From Lepus europaeus (Eukaryota > Chordata > Mammalia > Lagomorpha > Leporidae), in NCBI RefSeq assembly GCF_033115175.1, contig NC_084828.1, positions 32,796,388 to 32,860,387 of the forward strand: a stretch of DNA of 64,000 nt. Direction: 5' to 3'. The notes beneath the pieces were generated by a model. That model did no database searches. It had not been told where the DNA came from and worked only from the letters and a program-made list of their open reading frames with translations. Shown here piece after piece: positions 12,833-24,406 of this stretch. The translations under genes were made by a program, and so were the position numbers. Within the stretch, counting starts at the first letter, position 1; every line of letters begins with the position of its first letter.

Positions 12833-13164
12833 GGCTGGCACTGTGGCATAGTGGGCTAAGCTTCCACCTGCAATGCCAGCATCTCATATGGGTGCAGATT
12901 CAAGTTCTGGCTGCTCTCTTCTGATTCAGCTCTCTGCTAATGTGCCTGAGAAAGCAGTGGAAGATGGACCAAGTGCTTAAGCATCTGCACTCACATGGGA
13001 GATCCTGAGGAAGCTCCTGGCTCCTGGCTTTGGATCAGCTCAGCTCCGGCTGCTGTGGCCATTTGGGGAGTGAACCAGCGGATGGAAGACCTTTCTCTCT
13101 ATCTCTCCTTTTCTCTGTCTGTAATTTCAACATCTCAAATAAATAAATAAAATCTTAAAAAAAA
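12833..13164 (+). mobile_element. C-type SINE, older type
   Basis: Head GGGGCTGGCACTGTGGCATA and tail CAAATAAATAAATAAAATC plus poly(A). AAGAATTA appears on both sides as an imperfect target duplication. Confidence 0.92.
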
Positions 13165-13294
13165 AGAATTAGAATCAGAATCTGCAATAGCACATAGATT
13201 CATTAAATCAACAGGCGATAATAGGGGAAATGTAAAAAAAATGCTTCTTGTAATCAAATAGCTCATCAATTAACAAGCATATGTTAACAGTTCA

Positions 13295-13618
13295 GGAGTT
13301 GGAGTCAGAGCTGTGGCTTATCAGGTTAAGCCACCACATGCAGTGGTGGTTTGAGTCCCTAGCTGCTCCACTTCTGATCCAGCTCTCTGCTATGGCCTGA
13401 AAAAAGCAGCAGAAGATGGCCCAAGTCCTTGGGCCCCTGCACCCTTGTGGGAGACCCAGAAGAAGCTCCTGGCTCCTGGCTTCAGATGGGCCCAGCTCTG
13501 GCTGTTGTGGCCATTTGGGGAGTGAACCAGTGGATGGAAAACCTGTCTCTCTGCTTCTGTGTCTCTGTAACTCTGCCTTTCAAATACAAAAATAAATCTT
13601 AAAAAAAAAAAAAAAACA
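13295..13618 (+). mobile_element. C-type SINE, older type
   Basis: The body runs from GAGTTGGAGTCAGAGCTGTG to a poly(A) tail. The perfect 12-bp target duplication GTTAACAGTTCA is at 13283-13294 and 13619-13630. Confidence 0.93.
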
Positions 13619-15391
13619 GTTAACAGTTCAATGCTGTGCTTAGGCTTGTAAGAAATGCAGAATTACAAGACATATTCTATTTTCAAGGAACTCATATTGC
13701 AATTGGAATAATGCTTTATTTCACATACATGAGAGTGCACAATAAAAGTCAACATTTAATTATGAGCTGAGTAACTGATGATGACAAAAACTTAGGTATA
13801 CAAAGTTCTAATTTGAGGGCTGGGGTATTAGGGACTAGTTGGGGGAAATGCTCATGGTGGCACTGAATGGGCCTACATATACTGTGCATAAGTTATCAGC
13901 TGTGACTCTCAGTAAAGGTTATTTAAGGAAAAGGAAGAAACAGGAAGAATGGAAAGGAGTAAAGTCTGCAGACAATATGTCTGTGTGCTAACTAAAATGC
14001 AAGGTAAACTGAGGGTATAACACGAGATATTTGGCTTCAACAAGGGAGACCCATGTATGGAAATTCTTGAAAGCCTGGCAGCGAAGTTTAGATGTGATGC
14101 GTTAGGGCATATGAAAGGTGGATTCTGATAGATTCAAAGAGAATGACTTGATAAATTCACTATTTAGGGAAGATTAGTTTGGCAGCAACCTTCACCATAA
14201 GTGCTGTAATACAGTTTGGCTCCACTTGAGTTACTTTGCTAATAATATTTGTATTCAAACTTCAGCCTACAAGGAGAGTGGTCATATATAACTTCCTACA
14301 GTCTATATGATAGTTCAACTTTTTGCTTGATGTCTATGCCTATAATAAATGAGGAAGAAAGCTAAGCAATAAATTGGATTCTCACTGGTGACCAACCTAG
14401 TAAATAAGACCTCCAAACCCACCCCCTTCTACCTCTCTTGCCCTCTTCTCTGACAGAAGGAAAATTATTGCTTAAGAAAAAGGAATAATTATCATCTGGC
14501 CTTTAAAATCCTGTCTAGAACAGATAAGTAATGTGTCCTGGATTATACAAGACTCTAGTAAGTATGTATTCCTTCTACTAACAGGAAAGAATAATAATAA
14601 TACATGCTACTATTAATGAGCATCTATTATTTGTCAAACATACATGTATCATCTCACTTTATTCAGATCACACTTCTGCAGAGAAGGGATTATGATCTTA
14701 ATTTTTTCAGCTGACTTGCCTGAGGTTCACAGGGGCTAGAAAAAATTCTCTCAGAATGTATACTGTCTCCAAAGCCTGGGCTCTCTGAAGTATCCCACCT
14801 GACCACTCTGCTGAGGACACTGCTTGAAACATGGAAATGATTCCTGTCCCTGCTCCATCCTCATAAAGCTAAATGTCAAAGTTAAAGGCCACTGCAAACG
14901 ACATCCAAATTATACTATGCCAAAATGTTAGTGGACTACTGTGGCAGTGATCATGAAAGCATGAGTATTGATAGCAGAATCTGGCAAAGGACTCCAATGG
15001 CAGAGCTCCAATTCATAATTTCAAAATTCATTCCAAGTACCCTAGAGTCACAGTAAAACCTGGCACTGAATAATACATAATAATATAATAATCTGCTATG
15101 TTTTTGGCAGGGTTGTTTCAGTTACTTGCTAGTTTGGGGGATATCATTTTGGCAATTCTACGCTCTGGCCTGTTTTCTAAACTTCTTGATGGCAAATATT
15201 GACATTGACATTTTCCTAAGCTGCCTCACTTATGCATAGCTTTTCACTATTACTGTTTAGTACATGCCTATTTAGAGACCAAGATACCACTGATTTTTAA
15301 TTTTTAAATAAGATCAACAAAAAATGTCAAAGACAAGTTTCTATCCAAACATGTAGTTCACTCCATCTTCTGTAATAATATACAAGTCAAA
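13619..15391. other. Intergenic, no gene recognised
   Basis: About 1.8 kb of mixed-composition sequence with no SINE and no exon-like open frame. Some of it may be ancient repeat, but nothing is identifiable by eye. Confidence 0.45.
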
Positions 15392-15650
15392 TGGGGCCAG
15401 CACTGTGGCATAGTAGGTTAAGCCATCATCTTCAGCACCAGCATCCCATATGGGTGCCAGTTTGAGTCCTGGCTGCTCCGCTTCTGATCCAGTTCACTGC
15501 TAATGTGCCTGGGAAGGCAGCAGAGGACGCTTCAAGTGCTTGGACCCCTGCACCCATAGGGAGACCCAGAAGGGGCTCCTGGCTCATGGCTTTGGCCTGG
15601 TCCCACCCTGGCCATTTTGGGCATTTGGGGAATGAACCAGTAGATGGAAG

Positions 15651-15689
<39 letters not shown>

Positions 15690-15713
15690 GTAATTCTTTC
15701 AAATAAATCTTAA

Positions 15714-15780
<67 letters not shown>

Positions 15781-15806
15781 GAAGGAAGAAAGGAAGAAAG
15801 AAAGAA
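15392..15806 (+). mobile_element. C-type SINE with expanded tail microsatellite
   Basis: Head GGGGCCAGCACTGTGGCATA, a (TC)n run at 15653-15682, and tail CAAATAAATCTTAAAAG that has grown into a long GAAA repeat. Confidence 0.93.
15712..15804 (+). repeat. (GAAA)n microsatellite
   Basis: About 90 bp of nearly perfect GAAA repeat with GGAA variants at the 3' end, derived from the A-rich tail of the SINE it follows. It is likely to vary in length between individuals. Confidence 0.95.
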
Positions 15807-15940
15807 CTGGACCTGAATCAATTGACCTTAATGGCAGCAACTGCCATCTCAGTGTTTGGTCACTTTCACTGATCCTATCTCACGAGCAGAAACTCTCAAA
15901 GTTTCAGAGGTCAACAGGTAATTAAAAATATGACATTTTT

Positions 15941-16258
15941 TTGTGGGCTGGCACTGTGGCGTAGCAGGTAAAGCCATTGCCTGCTGTGCCGGCATCTCAT
16001 ATGGGTGCCAGTTCCCAGCTCTCTGCTATGGCCTAGGAAAGCAGTGGAAAATGGCCCAAGTCCTTGGGTCTCTGCACTGCATCCACGTGGGAGACCTGGA
16101 AGAAACTCCTGGCTCCTGGCTCCTGGCTTCGGATCAACTCAGCTCTGGCTGTTGCAGTCATTTGGGGATTGAAGGAGCAGAATGGAAGACCTCTCTCTCT
16201 CTCTGGCTCTACCTCTCTCTCTAACTCTGTCTTTCAAATAAATAAAATCTTTAAAAAA
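15941..16258 (+). mobile_element. C-type SINE, older type
   Basis: Head GTGGGCTGGCACTGTGGCGT, with a CT repeat and tail CAAATAAATAAAATC. The target duplication ATGACATTTTT flanks it at about 15930-15940 and 16259-16269. Confidence 0.93.
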
Positions 16259-16938
16259 ATGACATTTTTGGCTCAGAGTTTTAAGGTTGCAGTATAAGAA
16301 ATCTGGAGAATTTATACTTCAAGAAAAATTGTGGATTAGCTATATTGAAGAACCCTGTCACCAGGGGAAAAAAGAGAACTTCCATGAAGTTTATTATATG
16401 CTGAATGTGCACCTGAGAATTTGTGAAAAACCTCTAAGGGACTAAAATATAAACTAAGCTTGCCAAAACTCAATGTAATAACCAAAAAGTGGTAAAAACG
16501 TCCGGAGGATAAAAGCCTCAAATCCTGGGCTGGCAGACAAGGAAGACCAATCTGAGATTCACAGATTCATTCAGAAGTCTTAGGTTCCATTTTACTCGAC
16601 CTGATCAAGTTGGGTCATCCCATACAATTTCTCTAATATTTTCATAGAGAACAAAGGAAAGAAAGACAGCTACCACATTCCTGGATAAGAGGATTAGTAT
16701 TTATCCTTATAATTAAAAGAATTTATTATGAAGCTATAATAATTTTCGAAGGAATAGATCAATTGACTGGTGAAGCAAGATATAAAGCTTAGAAACAGAC
16801 CTGTGTGTGCTGAAAATTGATATGTGATAAACATGGCCATATAAAACACAATAGAAATTAGGAACTGCTCAATAAATAGTACTGGGCTAATAGTTTTACA
16901 TATGCAAAAAAAGAAAAAAAACCCCAATGGAATATGAG

Positions 16939-17250
16939 GGGCAGGCAGTAGTTTAATCTATTGTGCCATGACTCCCACCATCCATATTGGGGCACCAGTT
17001 CAAGTCCTGGTTGCTCCACTTCCAAACCAGCTCCCTTCTAATGTGCCTGGGAAGGTGTTGGATGATGGCCCAAGTACTTGGGCCCCTACTACCCATGTGG
17101 CAGACCAGGATGGAGTTCCCGACTCCAGACTTCAGCATGGCACAGCCTTTGTGGCCATTTGTTGAGTGAACCAGTGGATGGAAGATCTCCTTTGCTTTCT
17201 CTGTCCCTCATTTTTTCTGCCTTTCAAATAAACTAAATAAATCCTTTTAA
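16939..17250 (+). mobile_element. C-type SINE, divergent
   Basis: Reads GGGGCAGGCAGTAGTTTAAT, then CCATATTGGGGCACCAGTTC, and ends CTTTCAAATAAACTAAATAA. It is older than its neighbours judging by substitutions. Confidence 0.88.
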
Positions 17251-17717
17251 TACTGGAATAAGCTCTTATCAGAACACACACATACAAATCAGTTCCTAGC
17301 TCTTTAAAGACCCAATCTGAAAACTAACAAAAAATAATATGGTAAAATATATTAACGACCTTACAATAGGTTAGAGGCTTCTATATAAGATACAAAGAAT
17401 ATGAATCACAGAATTGACTATAAATAATTAAGAATTTTTATCAGCAAAACTCATTATAAAGATATTAAAAAATAAGTCAGTGAGATAACTTGCGACACAT
17501 ACAATCTATAAAATATTAGTATTTAAAATATATAAAGAACTTCCATAGGTTGGGAAGAAAAAAAAATACTAAAAAAATGGGCAGATTTATATGACTGGGC
17601 ATTTAGTGTTAAAAAAGGAAAGTACACATTTGAAAAAATGTTCAATATAATTAACAATCATAAAAAAGTATCATATCACAAAAAGATATTCTACTTTCAT
17701 CAAACTAAAAAACTTTT

Positions 17718-18024
17718 TTTTATTATTTGACAGGCAGAGTTAGTGAGAGAGAGAGAGAGAAAGGTCTTCCTTCCATTGGTTCACCCCCCAAATGGCCACC
17801 ATGGCCGGCGCAGTGCACCCATCCGAAGCCAGGAGCCAGGTGCTTCCCCCTGGTCTTCCATGCAGGTGCAGCGGCCCAAGCACTTGGGCCATCTTCCACT
17901 GCCTTCCCAGGTCACAGCAGAGAACTGGACTGGAAGAGGAGCAACTGGGATAGAATCCGGTGCCCATATGGGATGTTGGCACCGCAGGTGGAGGATTAAC
18001 CAAGTGAGCCACGGTGCCGGCCCC
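17718..18024 (-). mobile_element. C-type SINE
   Basis: Reverse copy with a perfect 17-bp target duplication (CAAACTAAAAAACTTTT) at 17701-17717 and 18025-18041. Head GCCACGGTGCCGGCCCC. Confidence 0.95.
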
Positions 18025-18041
18025 CAAACTAAAAAACTTTT

Positions 18042-18186
18042 GACCCAAGTACTTGAACCAACACCTGCTGCCTCCCAGAATGCACATCAGCAGGAAGCTA
18101 GATCGGAAGTAGAGTAGCCAGGACTGCAACCCTGGCACTCTGATATGGGATGCCAGTGTCCTTAACCACTGCACCTAACTACCACC
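18042..18186 (-). mobile_element. C-type SINE fragment, old
   Basis: Head half of a reverse copy (CAGCAGGAAGCTAGATCGGA, ATATGGGATGCCAGTGTCC, CTTAACCACTGCACC). It directly follows the younger insertion. Confidence 0.7.
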
Positions 18187-18246
18187 CCTTTCTGTATGAT
18201 ATAGAGTGAATTTCTGAGGTTTGCAAAGTGAATGTTGATATTTTTC

Positions 18247-18280
18247 TTTTCTTTTTTTCTTTTTGACAGGCAGAGTGGAA

Positions 18281-18324
<44 letters not shown>

Positions 18325-18595
18325 AGGTCTTCCTTTTCTGTTGGTTCACCCCACAATGGCCGCTGTGGCTGGCGCACCGTGCTGATCCAAAGCCAGGAGC
18401 CAGGTGCTTCTCCTTGTCTCCCATGTGGGTGCAGGGCCCAAGCACTTGGGCAATCCTCCACTGCACTCCCGGGCCACAGCAGAGAGCTGGACTGGAAGAG
18501 GAGCAACCAGGACAGAATCCGGTGCCCCGACCAGGACTAGAACCCAGTGTGCTGGCGCCGCAGGCGGAGGATTAGCCTATTGAGCCGTGGCGCCG
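18247..18595 (-). mobile_element. C-type SINE, young subfamily
   Basis: Reverse copy with a long (GA)n run, subfamily segment GAATCCGGTGCCCCGACC and head GAGCCGTGGCGCCG. The target duplication GTTGATATTTTTC is at 18234-18246 and 18596-18608. Confidence 0.95.
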
Positions 18596-18608
18596 GTTGA
18601 TATTTTTC

Positions 18609-20683
18609 ATACACAGTTGCAGCCTATACATACTGTTGATTTTGGCAGAAGACAGTAACGTGATCTAAGAGTTCCCCAAATCAGCTCGAGATCTCCTCCA
18701 TCAGCTTCTCTGATTCTGGCCAGGTGTGAGGTTCCACTCCCTGGTGGAGAGAATCATCTTATCCTTCAAGTTGCTGTATCATCAAGAATGGAGGCCGTGA
18801 CAGACAGACATGTCTCCAACTTGTCCCGGGTCTTCCAGCTACTTCATGTTCAGCTTCACTTCAAATGCAAAGCCATAGCTTTGAGCCAAAGGAGCCAAAA
18901 AAGAAGACCTACACAGACTGCCCAATTTGTTCCATTACAGCTTAAATACTAGTCCCTACCATAAGTCTCTTACTCTACATCACAGGCAGTCGTTCTGCTT
19001 CCCTGAGAAAATGGACACAAACAGTATGATAGCCATGCGGGACCCTTTAGACACTTGTAATTCAAAACTGAAACAAAATAATACATTCTTTGGTCTTTAT
19101 GCATCATAAAGCTTTTTTTTTAAAAAAAAAAAAGCAAGGAAATAGTAAACAAAAAAATTTACCTCTTGGAGGGAAACAGGAACAAGGAAAAGACAGAAAA
19201 GAAACACTTTGATAGATTCATGGTATTAAAAATGGTGTTGATAAAGTTTTTAGATGGGAAGGGGAGTTCACTAGTGTTCATTTTATTACTTTGCTTCACA
19301 ATTAAACATACATATTATACATAAAATCTCTTCTACATTATTTTATAAATACAAAATATTATATAATAATAGTAGAGTACTGAGATAAGAAGAGGATGAA
19401 AACAAAATTGAATTCAGGAATCAGTCATTCAACAGGGAACAAAAAGTAGCGACCAAAGCAGAAGAGGCACCAATTATTTGAACCAGCCCCAGAGGGAAAA
19501 ATCCTCAGAGACAGAGGAGCTGGAACATGAGCAATCCTAGAAGCAAGCCGTTGAGCAATAAGAATAATTTAGGAGTGGCGCATGTCCTTCCAGCAACCTG
19601 AGTTTACAGCAGAACAGCTTGGCTGTCCTATGTGCTTAGATTGCAGCTAGGTTGGATGGCCTTTTGGAGAGAGTCGCAGCAGGTTCCACAGTTTTCACGG
19701 CCAGGGAAGCAGCAGAGTCCCCCATTCCTCTGCCCCACTACAGTACGGATAAGAAGGAAAACGTTCCACACACTTACACTGCCTCTCTATTATTTTCTCA
19801 CTTAGCACAGAAATCAATTGTCATTACTTAGAGACGATAATTACTCAGAAAATCACAATCCAGTGAAAATCAATTAAACAGAGGAAATTGATCAAGAAAC
19901 CGTAGTTTCAGAGTTTTTAATTGACAATGTAATTTTGACAAAGACTCTGTCACAATATGAACAAATGCTACAGAATCTTTTGCGATACTTTTTTCTGGCA
20001 CTCAATTTGACACAACCAAAACCAATTTGGAAAAAACCATAAAACTGTAAAACAGGATGCAGTGACCCTCATTAGTTGGAAAAATACATCTTGTTCCTAG
20101 AAAACTTCAATATAGTAAAAGACAGCATAAATAAAATAAAAACCGAGTCACACTCTGGGGAAGTCACTGTAATATATAACTGGATGTTTTGATATAAATA
20201 TTGATAATAAATGTCCCCCAAATAATCTTTAAGATGATCAACTAATGGGAAAGGATATGATCAAAGAATTCACTCAAAATAGTTATACATTAACTGTAAG
20301 CAGAAACAAAGATTTTTAACTTTACTTACCAACGTATAAGTGCAATAATCAGGCAACTATAATATAATCCAGTAATTGCACCGCATCGGATTGGTAAGTG
20401 TTGATATTGCACAGTCCGGCAAGAAGGCAAGGAGGGGCAGACATACATACATTTACACAGAGGAGTATGAAAAGTTGGAAAAGCATTTTGGAATGAAAAT
20501 TGGCCATTTCTGTAAAAAATCTCTGTTTTAATTTCAAATAAATGGTGTGCAGGAATAATTATAGAAAGAGATAGACATATAATTAGTTCATTGCATAAGT
20601 GTATGTAATAGCAAAAAAAAAAAACAGAAATAAACCAAATGTTGTGTGGTAGAATATTGTGTAGCTATTGGACTGGAATTACA
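18609..20683. other. Intergenic, no gene recognised
   Basis: Two kb without SINEs. The parts at 18650-19060 and 19480-19760 are less AT-rich than the surroundings, but have no splice-bounded open frame, so I assign no gene. The rest is AT-rich. Confidence 0.4.
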
Positions 20684-20811
20684 AGGGGACTTCAAAAAGT
20701 TCATTAAGAAGTGGATTAAAAAATAAGCTCATTTTCATCCACAAAATTTTAATTCCTTGCATGGTTTCTTCAAAACACATGCCCCCATCACCTTTTTGAA
20801 GATGCCCCATT
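20684..20811. mobile_element. Short inverted-repeat DNA element (mariner-like MITE, tentative)
   Basis: About 127 bp bounded by GGGGACTTCAAAAAGTTC and, inverted, CTTTTTGAAGATGCCCC. The terminal inverted repeats and size fit a MITE. Related phrases (CAAAAGTTC...GAACTTTTTGA) recur near 35170-35260 and 52430-52570. Confidence 0.5.
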
Positions 20812-20913
20812 TGTATAACCTTGTGGGAAGATATCTAAAATATCTATAGTTGGATAAGCAATTATAGAAGAATATTTATGATATAAGCACAATTATATTG
20901 TTAAAAATACATG

Positions 20914-21257
20914 CTTGGGGTTGGCGCCATGGCTCACTTGGTTAATCCTCCGCCTGCGGCACCAGCATCCCATATGGGTGCCGGGTTCTAGTCCCAGTTG
21001 CTCCTCTTCCAGTCAAGCTCTCTGCTGTGGCCCGGGAAGGCAGTGGAGGATGGCCCAAGTGCTTGGGCCCCTGCACCTGCATGGGAGACCAGGGGGAAGC
21101 ACCTGGCTCCTGGCTTCAGATCGGTGCAGCACCGGCCATGGCGGCCATTTGGGGGGTAAACCAATGGAAGAAAGACCTTTCTGTTTCTCTCTCTCTCTCT
21201 TACTGTCTATAACTCTGCCTGTCAAATAAAAAAAAAAATTGAGAAAAAAAAAAAAAA
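20914..21257 (+). mobile_element. C-type SINE
   Basis: Head GGGGTTGGCGCCATGGCTCA, CTGTTTCTCTCTCTCTCTC, tail CTGCCTGTCAAATAAAAA with a long A-tract. Confidence 0.93.
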
Positions 21258-21369
21258 AAACATGTTTATGTAGGAAAAAAAAAACACAAGAAAACACCAT
21301 GTAGGAAAGTTGGAGTGTTTGAAAGGAAAAGAGTTTTCTATATTTGTATACTATTTTGCTATTTTGACA

Positions 21370-21433
21370 TTTTATTTATTTATTTATTTATTTATTTATT
21401 ATTTGAAAGAGAGAGAAGGAAAGGCAGACACAG

Positions 21434-21468
<35 letters not shown>

Positions 21469-21725
21469 CTTCCACCCGCTGGTTCACTCTCCAAATAGCT
21501 CCAACAGCCATGGCTGGGCCAGGCCAAAACCAGGAGCCAGGAGCTTTACCCAGGACTTCCATGTGGGTTCAGGGGCCCATGGACTTGGGACATCTTCTGC
21601 TGCTTTCCCATGTGCATTAGCAGGGAGTGGGATTTGAAGTGGAGCAGCTGGGACCCAAACCAGAGTCCAGTATGGGATGCCAGTGATGCAGGTGAGGGCT
21701 CTAACCAATATACCACAGTGCCAGC
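21370..21725 (-). mobile_element. C-type SINE with (TTTA)n tail
   Basis: Reverse copy. The tail is expanded to (TTTA)n on the + strand, followed by a (GA)n run at 21438-21466; head ATACCACAGTGCCAGCAA. Confidence 0.92.
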
Positions 21726-22560
21726 AATTGTTTCAATGTTTTACAATGAGTATCCAAAGAAAATGGTTTCAGTTGGCCTAAATTTTAGAAAAAAAAATCA
21801 CTTTGAAAAGGGGGAAATCTAAGGCCCTAGTATATTTTACATCATCCTCAGAATTGATCATCTTCATGAATAAAACAACTTATTGCTAACAATTGAAATC
21901 CTTAAAGTAATTGGCACTGAAATAAGTTCAAACTTATCCCCTAGAATATTGCAAAAGAAAATTTTCAGGAAAAGAGATAACTTATTACACTAGGAATGTA
22001 TTTAAAAGATTAATGTGAACTGTAGACTCCTTTGTAAGTATTATTCTCTTTACTGAAATTTTGGCCCCATTTCCAATTAAATCTATCATTGCAGCAAAAA
22101 CAAAGACAAAAACTATTTCCCTTTAATACATGGAGGAAAATGTATATAAACTAAAATATGAAATAATAAACAAAATAGTCACCATCCACTAATGTAAATC
22201 TTTCTTTGAAGTAGTTATCATCCTTAAAAAGGTATCACTATTTCAGCAACTAATTCTTAAATGTCTGAGATCATCCAACTAAGCTATAAGCTTCTCTGAG
22301 CTAAGGGATCTTTCCATTCTGGCACTTAGGAAATAGTAGGTGTAAAATAAATATTTATGGAAGGAAGAGAGGCTCTTGTCATGAGCTGCCAAGGCTACGG
22401 AAGCCTCTTTAGTTCACCAACTCCTATCTTATTTAGACAGGGCCATATTCAAAGGAGAGGAGGTTCTCTCCTCCCTTCAGAGAAAGGTACTGCCTTCTTT
22501 GATGGCCCCATAGTCAAATCTTTTCAATGCATATTACTCAAAACTCAGATGGGTGGTTGT
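21726..22560. other. Intergenic, no gene recognised
   Basis: AT-rich sequence without exon-like frames or nameable repeats. Confidence 0.45.
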
Positions 22561-22577
22561 TAAAATATTTGAGTTAG

Positions 22578-22831
22578 ATTCTGTCCCGGTTGCCCCTCTT
22601 CCAGGCCAGCTCTCTGCTGTGGCCCGGGAGTGCAGTGGAGGATGGCCCAAGTGCTTGGGCCCTGCACCCACATGGGAGACCAGGAGAAGCACCTGCCTCC
22701 TGGCTTCGGATCAGCGTGGTGCACCGGCCGCAGTGCGCTGGCCGCAGTGGCCAATGGGGGGGTGAACCAATGGAAAAGGAAGACCTTTCTCTCTGTCTCT
22801 CTCTCTCACTGTCCACTCTGCCTGTCAAAAA
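22578..22831 (+). mobile_element. C-type SINE, young subfamily, 5'-truncated
   Basis: The element starts abruptly at ATTCTGTCCCGGTTGCCCC, lacking the tRNA-like head, and ends CTGCCTGTCAAAAAAA. Flanking AAATATTTGAGTTAG (22563-22577) and AAATATTTTGAGTTAG (22832-22847) are its target duplication, so it was truncated at insertion, not later. Confidence 0.93.
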
Positions 22832-22847
22832 AAATATTTTGAGTTAG

Positions 22848-23660
22848 AGCACTTGGTTAGCATCAATGCATTATGAACATGCTTACATCCCTTCCCGTCT
22901 CTCCTTTATGGCCCCAGCCTACATACAATTGACGTTAACACTGTTACTTGGTGCCCTTATTGAATTTCTCCTTTATGTCAGTCAAATGTTTAAGACTATA
23001 ACTTTCTATTAGAAAAAGCTGCCTGCATAAATACTTCGGTCATTTCACTTTTCTCAAGACTTTCCTTGTTGAAAAGAGAAAACCTTCTGAAAACTGATAC
23101 ATATTGCCATATTCTACAATCCATGTAACTGCCATGGACTCTGGTTTACCCATTGGAATTGTTTTATTGTTTTATTCAGACGCCATGTCTAAATCTAATG
23201 ATCTTGTTGTAGACAAATACTGTTTGATGAGTTCAGGAGCAATGGAGATTACATAGAGGATGAGACATGTGAAGCCCTATATTATGCAAGGCCTAGTTAT
23301 ATCTGAGAAACCAAAACTGAGTTTAGGTTTCTAACTGTTCTCTGGATTCTTGAGCTGCAAGAAAGAAAAATTAAAGTACGTCATTTGTATTTGAAGTAAT
23401 GTATAATGTAATCACACTTTGAAGACAAAAATTTCAAAATCATATGAGAACAAAAGCCTCTCTGGTCATAAACTTGTCCTCTGTGAGGGACAGAATTCAC
23501 TAATGAATTAAAAAATGTATTATGTGCCAAAGAAATATTCACACAGTTATTAATTGTAGGTCACAAAGTAAATCACAATGAGAAGACAATGAAAAACCAA
23601 ATGTATTGAATCACTTCATCTTTATCTAAAAATTGTAACAGAATAGATTATGAAAGTACT
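22848..23660. other. Intergenic, no gene recognised
   Basis: No exon, RNA gene or nameable repeat is seen. Confidence 0.45.
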
Positions 23661-23664
23661 ATAG

Positions 23665-24045
23665 TGTTTATAGACTGAATTGTGTCTCCCCAAATTCATA
23701 CGTTGAAGCCCTAACTCGGATTCTTAAAAGGGTAATTAAGGTTTCTAAGGTCATAAGAGTGAGGCTGTAATCTAGTAGGACTGTGGCCTTATAAGAGGAA
23801 GATTCTCTATTTTTTCCTGTTCTCCTCTCTCTCCTCCTTCCATTCCTCTTACCCTTCTAATTCTCTTCCTCTCCATATAAAATTAGGACATTGAGGGCAG
23901 TCATTTTCAAGCTAGAGAGAGAACTTCAAAAGAACCAAACTTGCTGGCATCTTGGTCTTCAGGTTCTCAGCCACCAAAACTCTAGCAAAACAAATTTCTG
24001 TTGCTTAAGCCATTAGTATATGGGATTTTGCTATGGGAGACCAAG
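23665..24045 (+). mobile_element. MLT1-type MaLR LTR
   Basis: Matches the remembered MLT1 LTR order: GACTGAATTGTGTCTCCCC, TTCATACGTTGAAGCCCTAA, GGTAATTAAGG, GGCCTTATAAGAGGAAG, then AAATTTCTGTTGCTTAAGCC. It is degraded, a solo LTR with no internal region. Confidence 0.75.
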
Positions 24046-24075
24046 ATGAATCTAATTTTAAATTATGTAACACCT

Positions 24076-24395
24076 GGGGGCTGGCACTGTGGCTCACTTG
24101 GTTAATCCTCTGCCTGCAGTGCTGGCATCCCATGTGGGCGCCGGGTTCTAGTCCCCGTTGCTCCTCTTCCAGTTCAGTTCTCTGCTGTGGCCCAGGAAGA
24201 CAGTGGAGGATAGCCAAGTGCTTGGGCTCCTGCACCCATGTGGGAGACCAGGAGGAAACACCTTGCTCCTGCCTTCAGATTGGTGCAGTGACAGCCGTAG
24301 CGGCCATTTGAGGGGTAAACCAATGGAAGGAAGACCTTTCTCTCTGTCTCTCTCTCTCACTGTCTGACTCTGTCAAATAAATAAAAAAAAAATAT
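24076..24395 (+). mobile_element. C-type SINE
   Basis: Head GGGGGCTGGCACTGTGGCTC, tail CTCTGTCAAATAAATAAAA. Target duplication ATG(T/C)AACACCT at 24065-24075 and 24396-24406, next to the MLT1 LTR. Confidence 0.94.
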
Positions 24396-24406
24396 ATGCA
24401 ACACCT

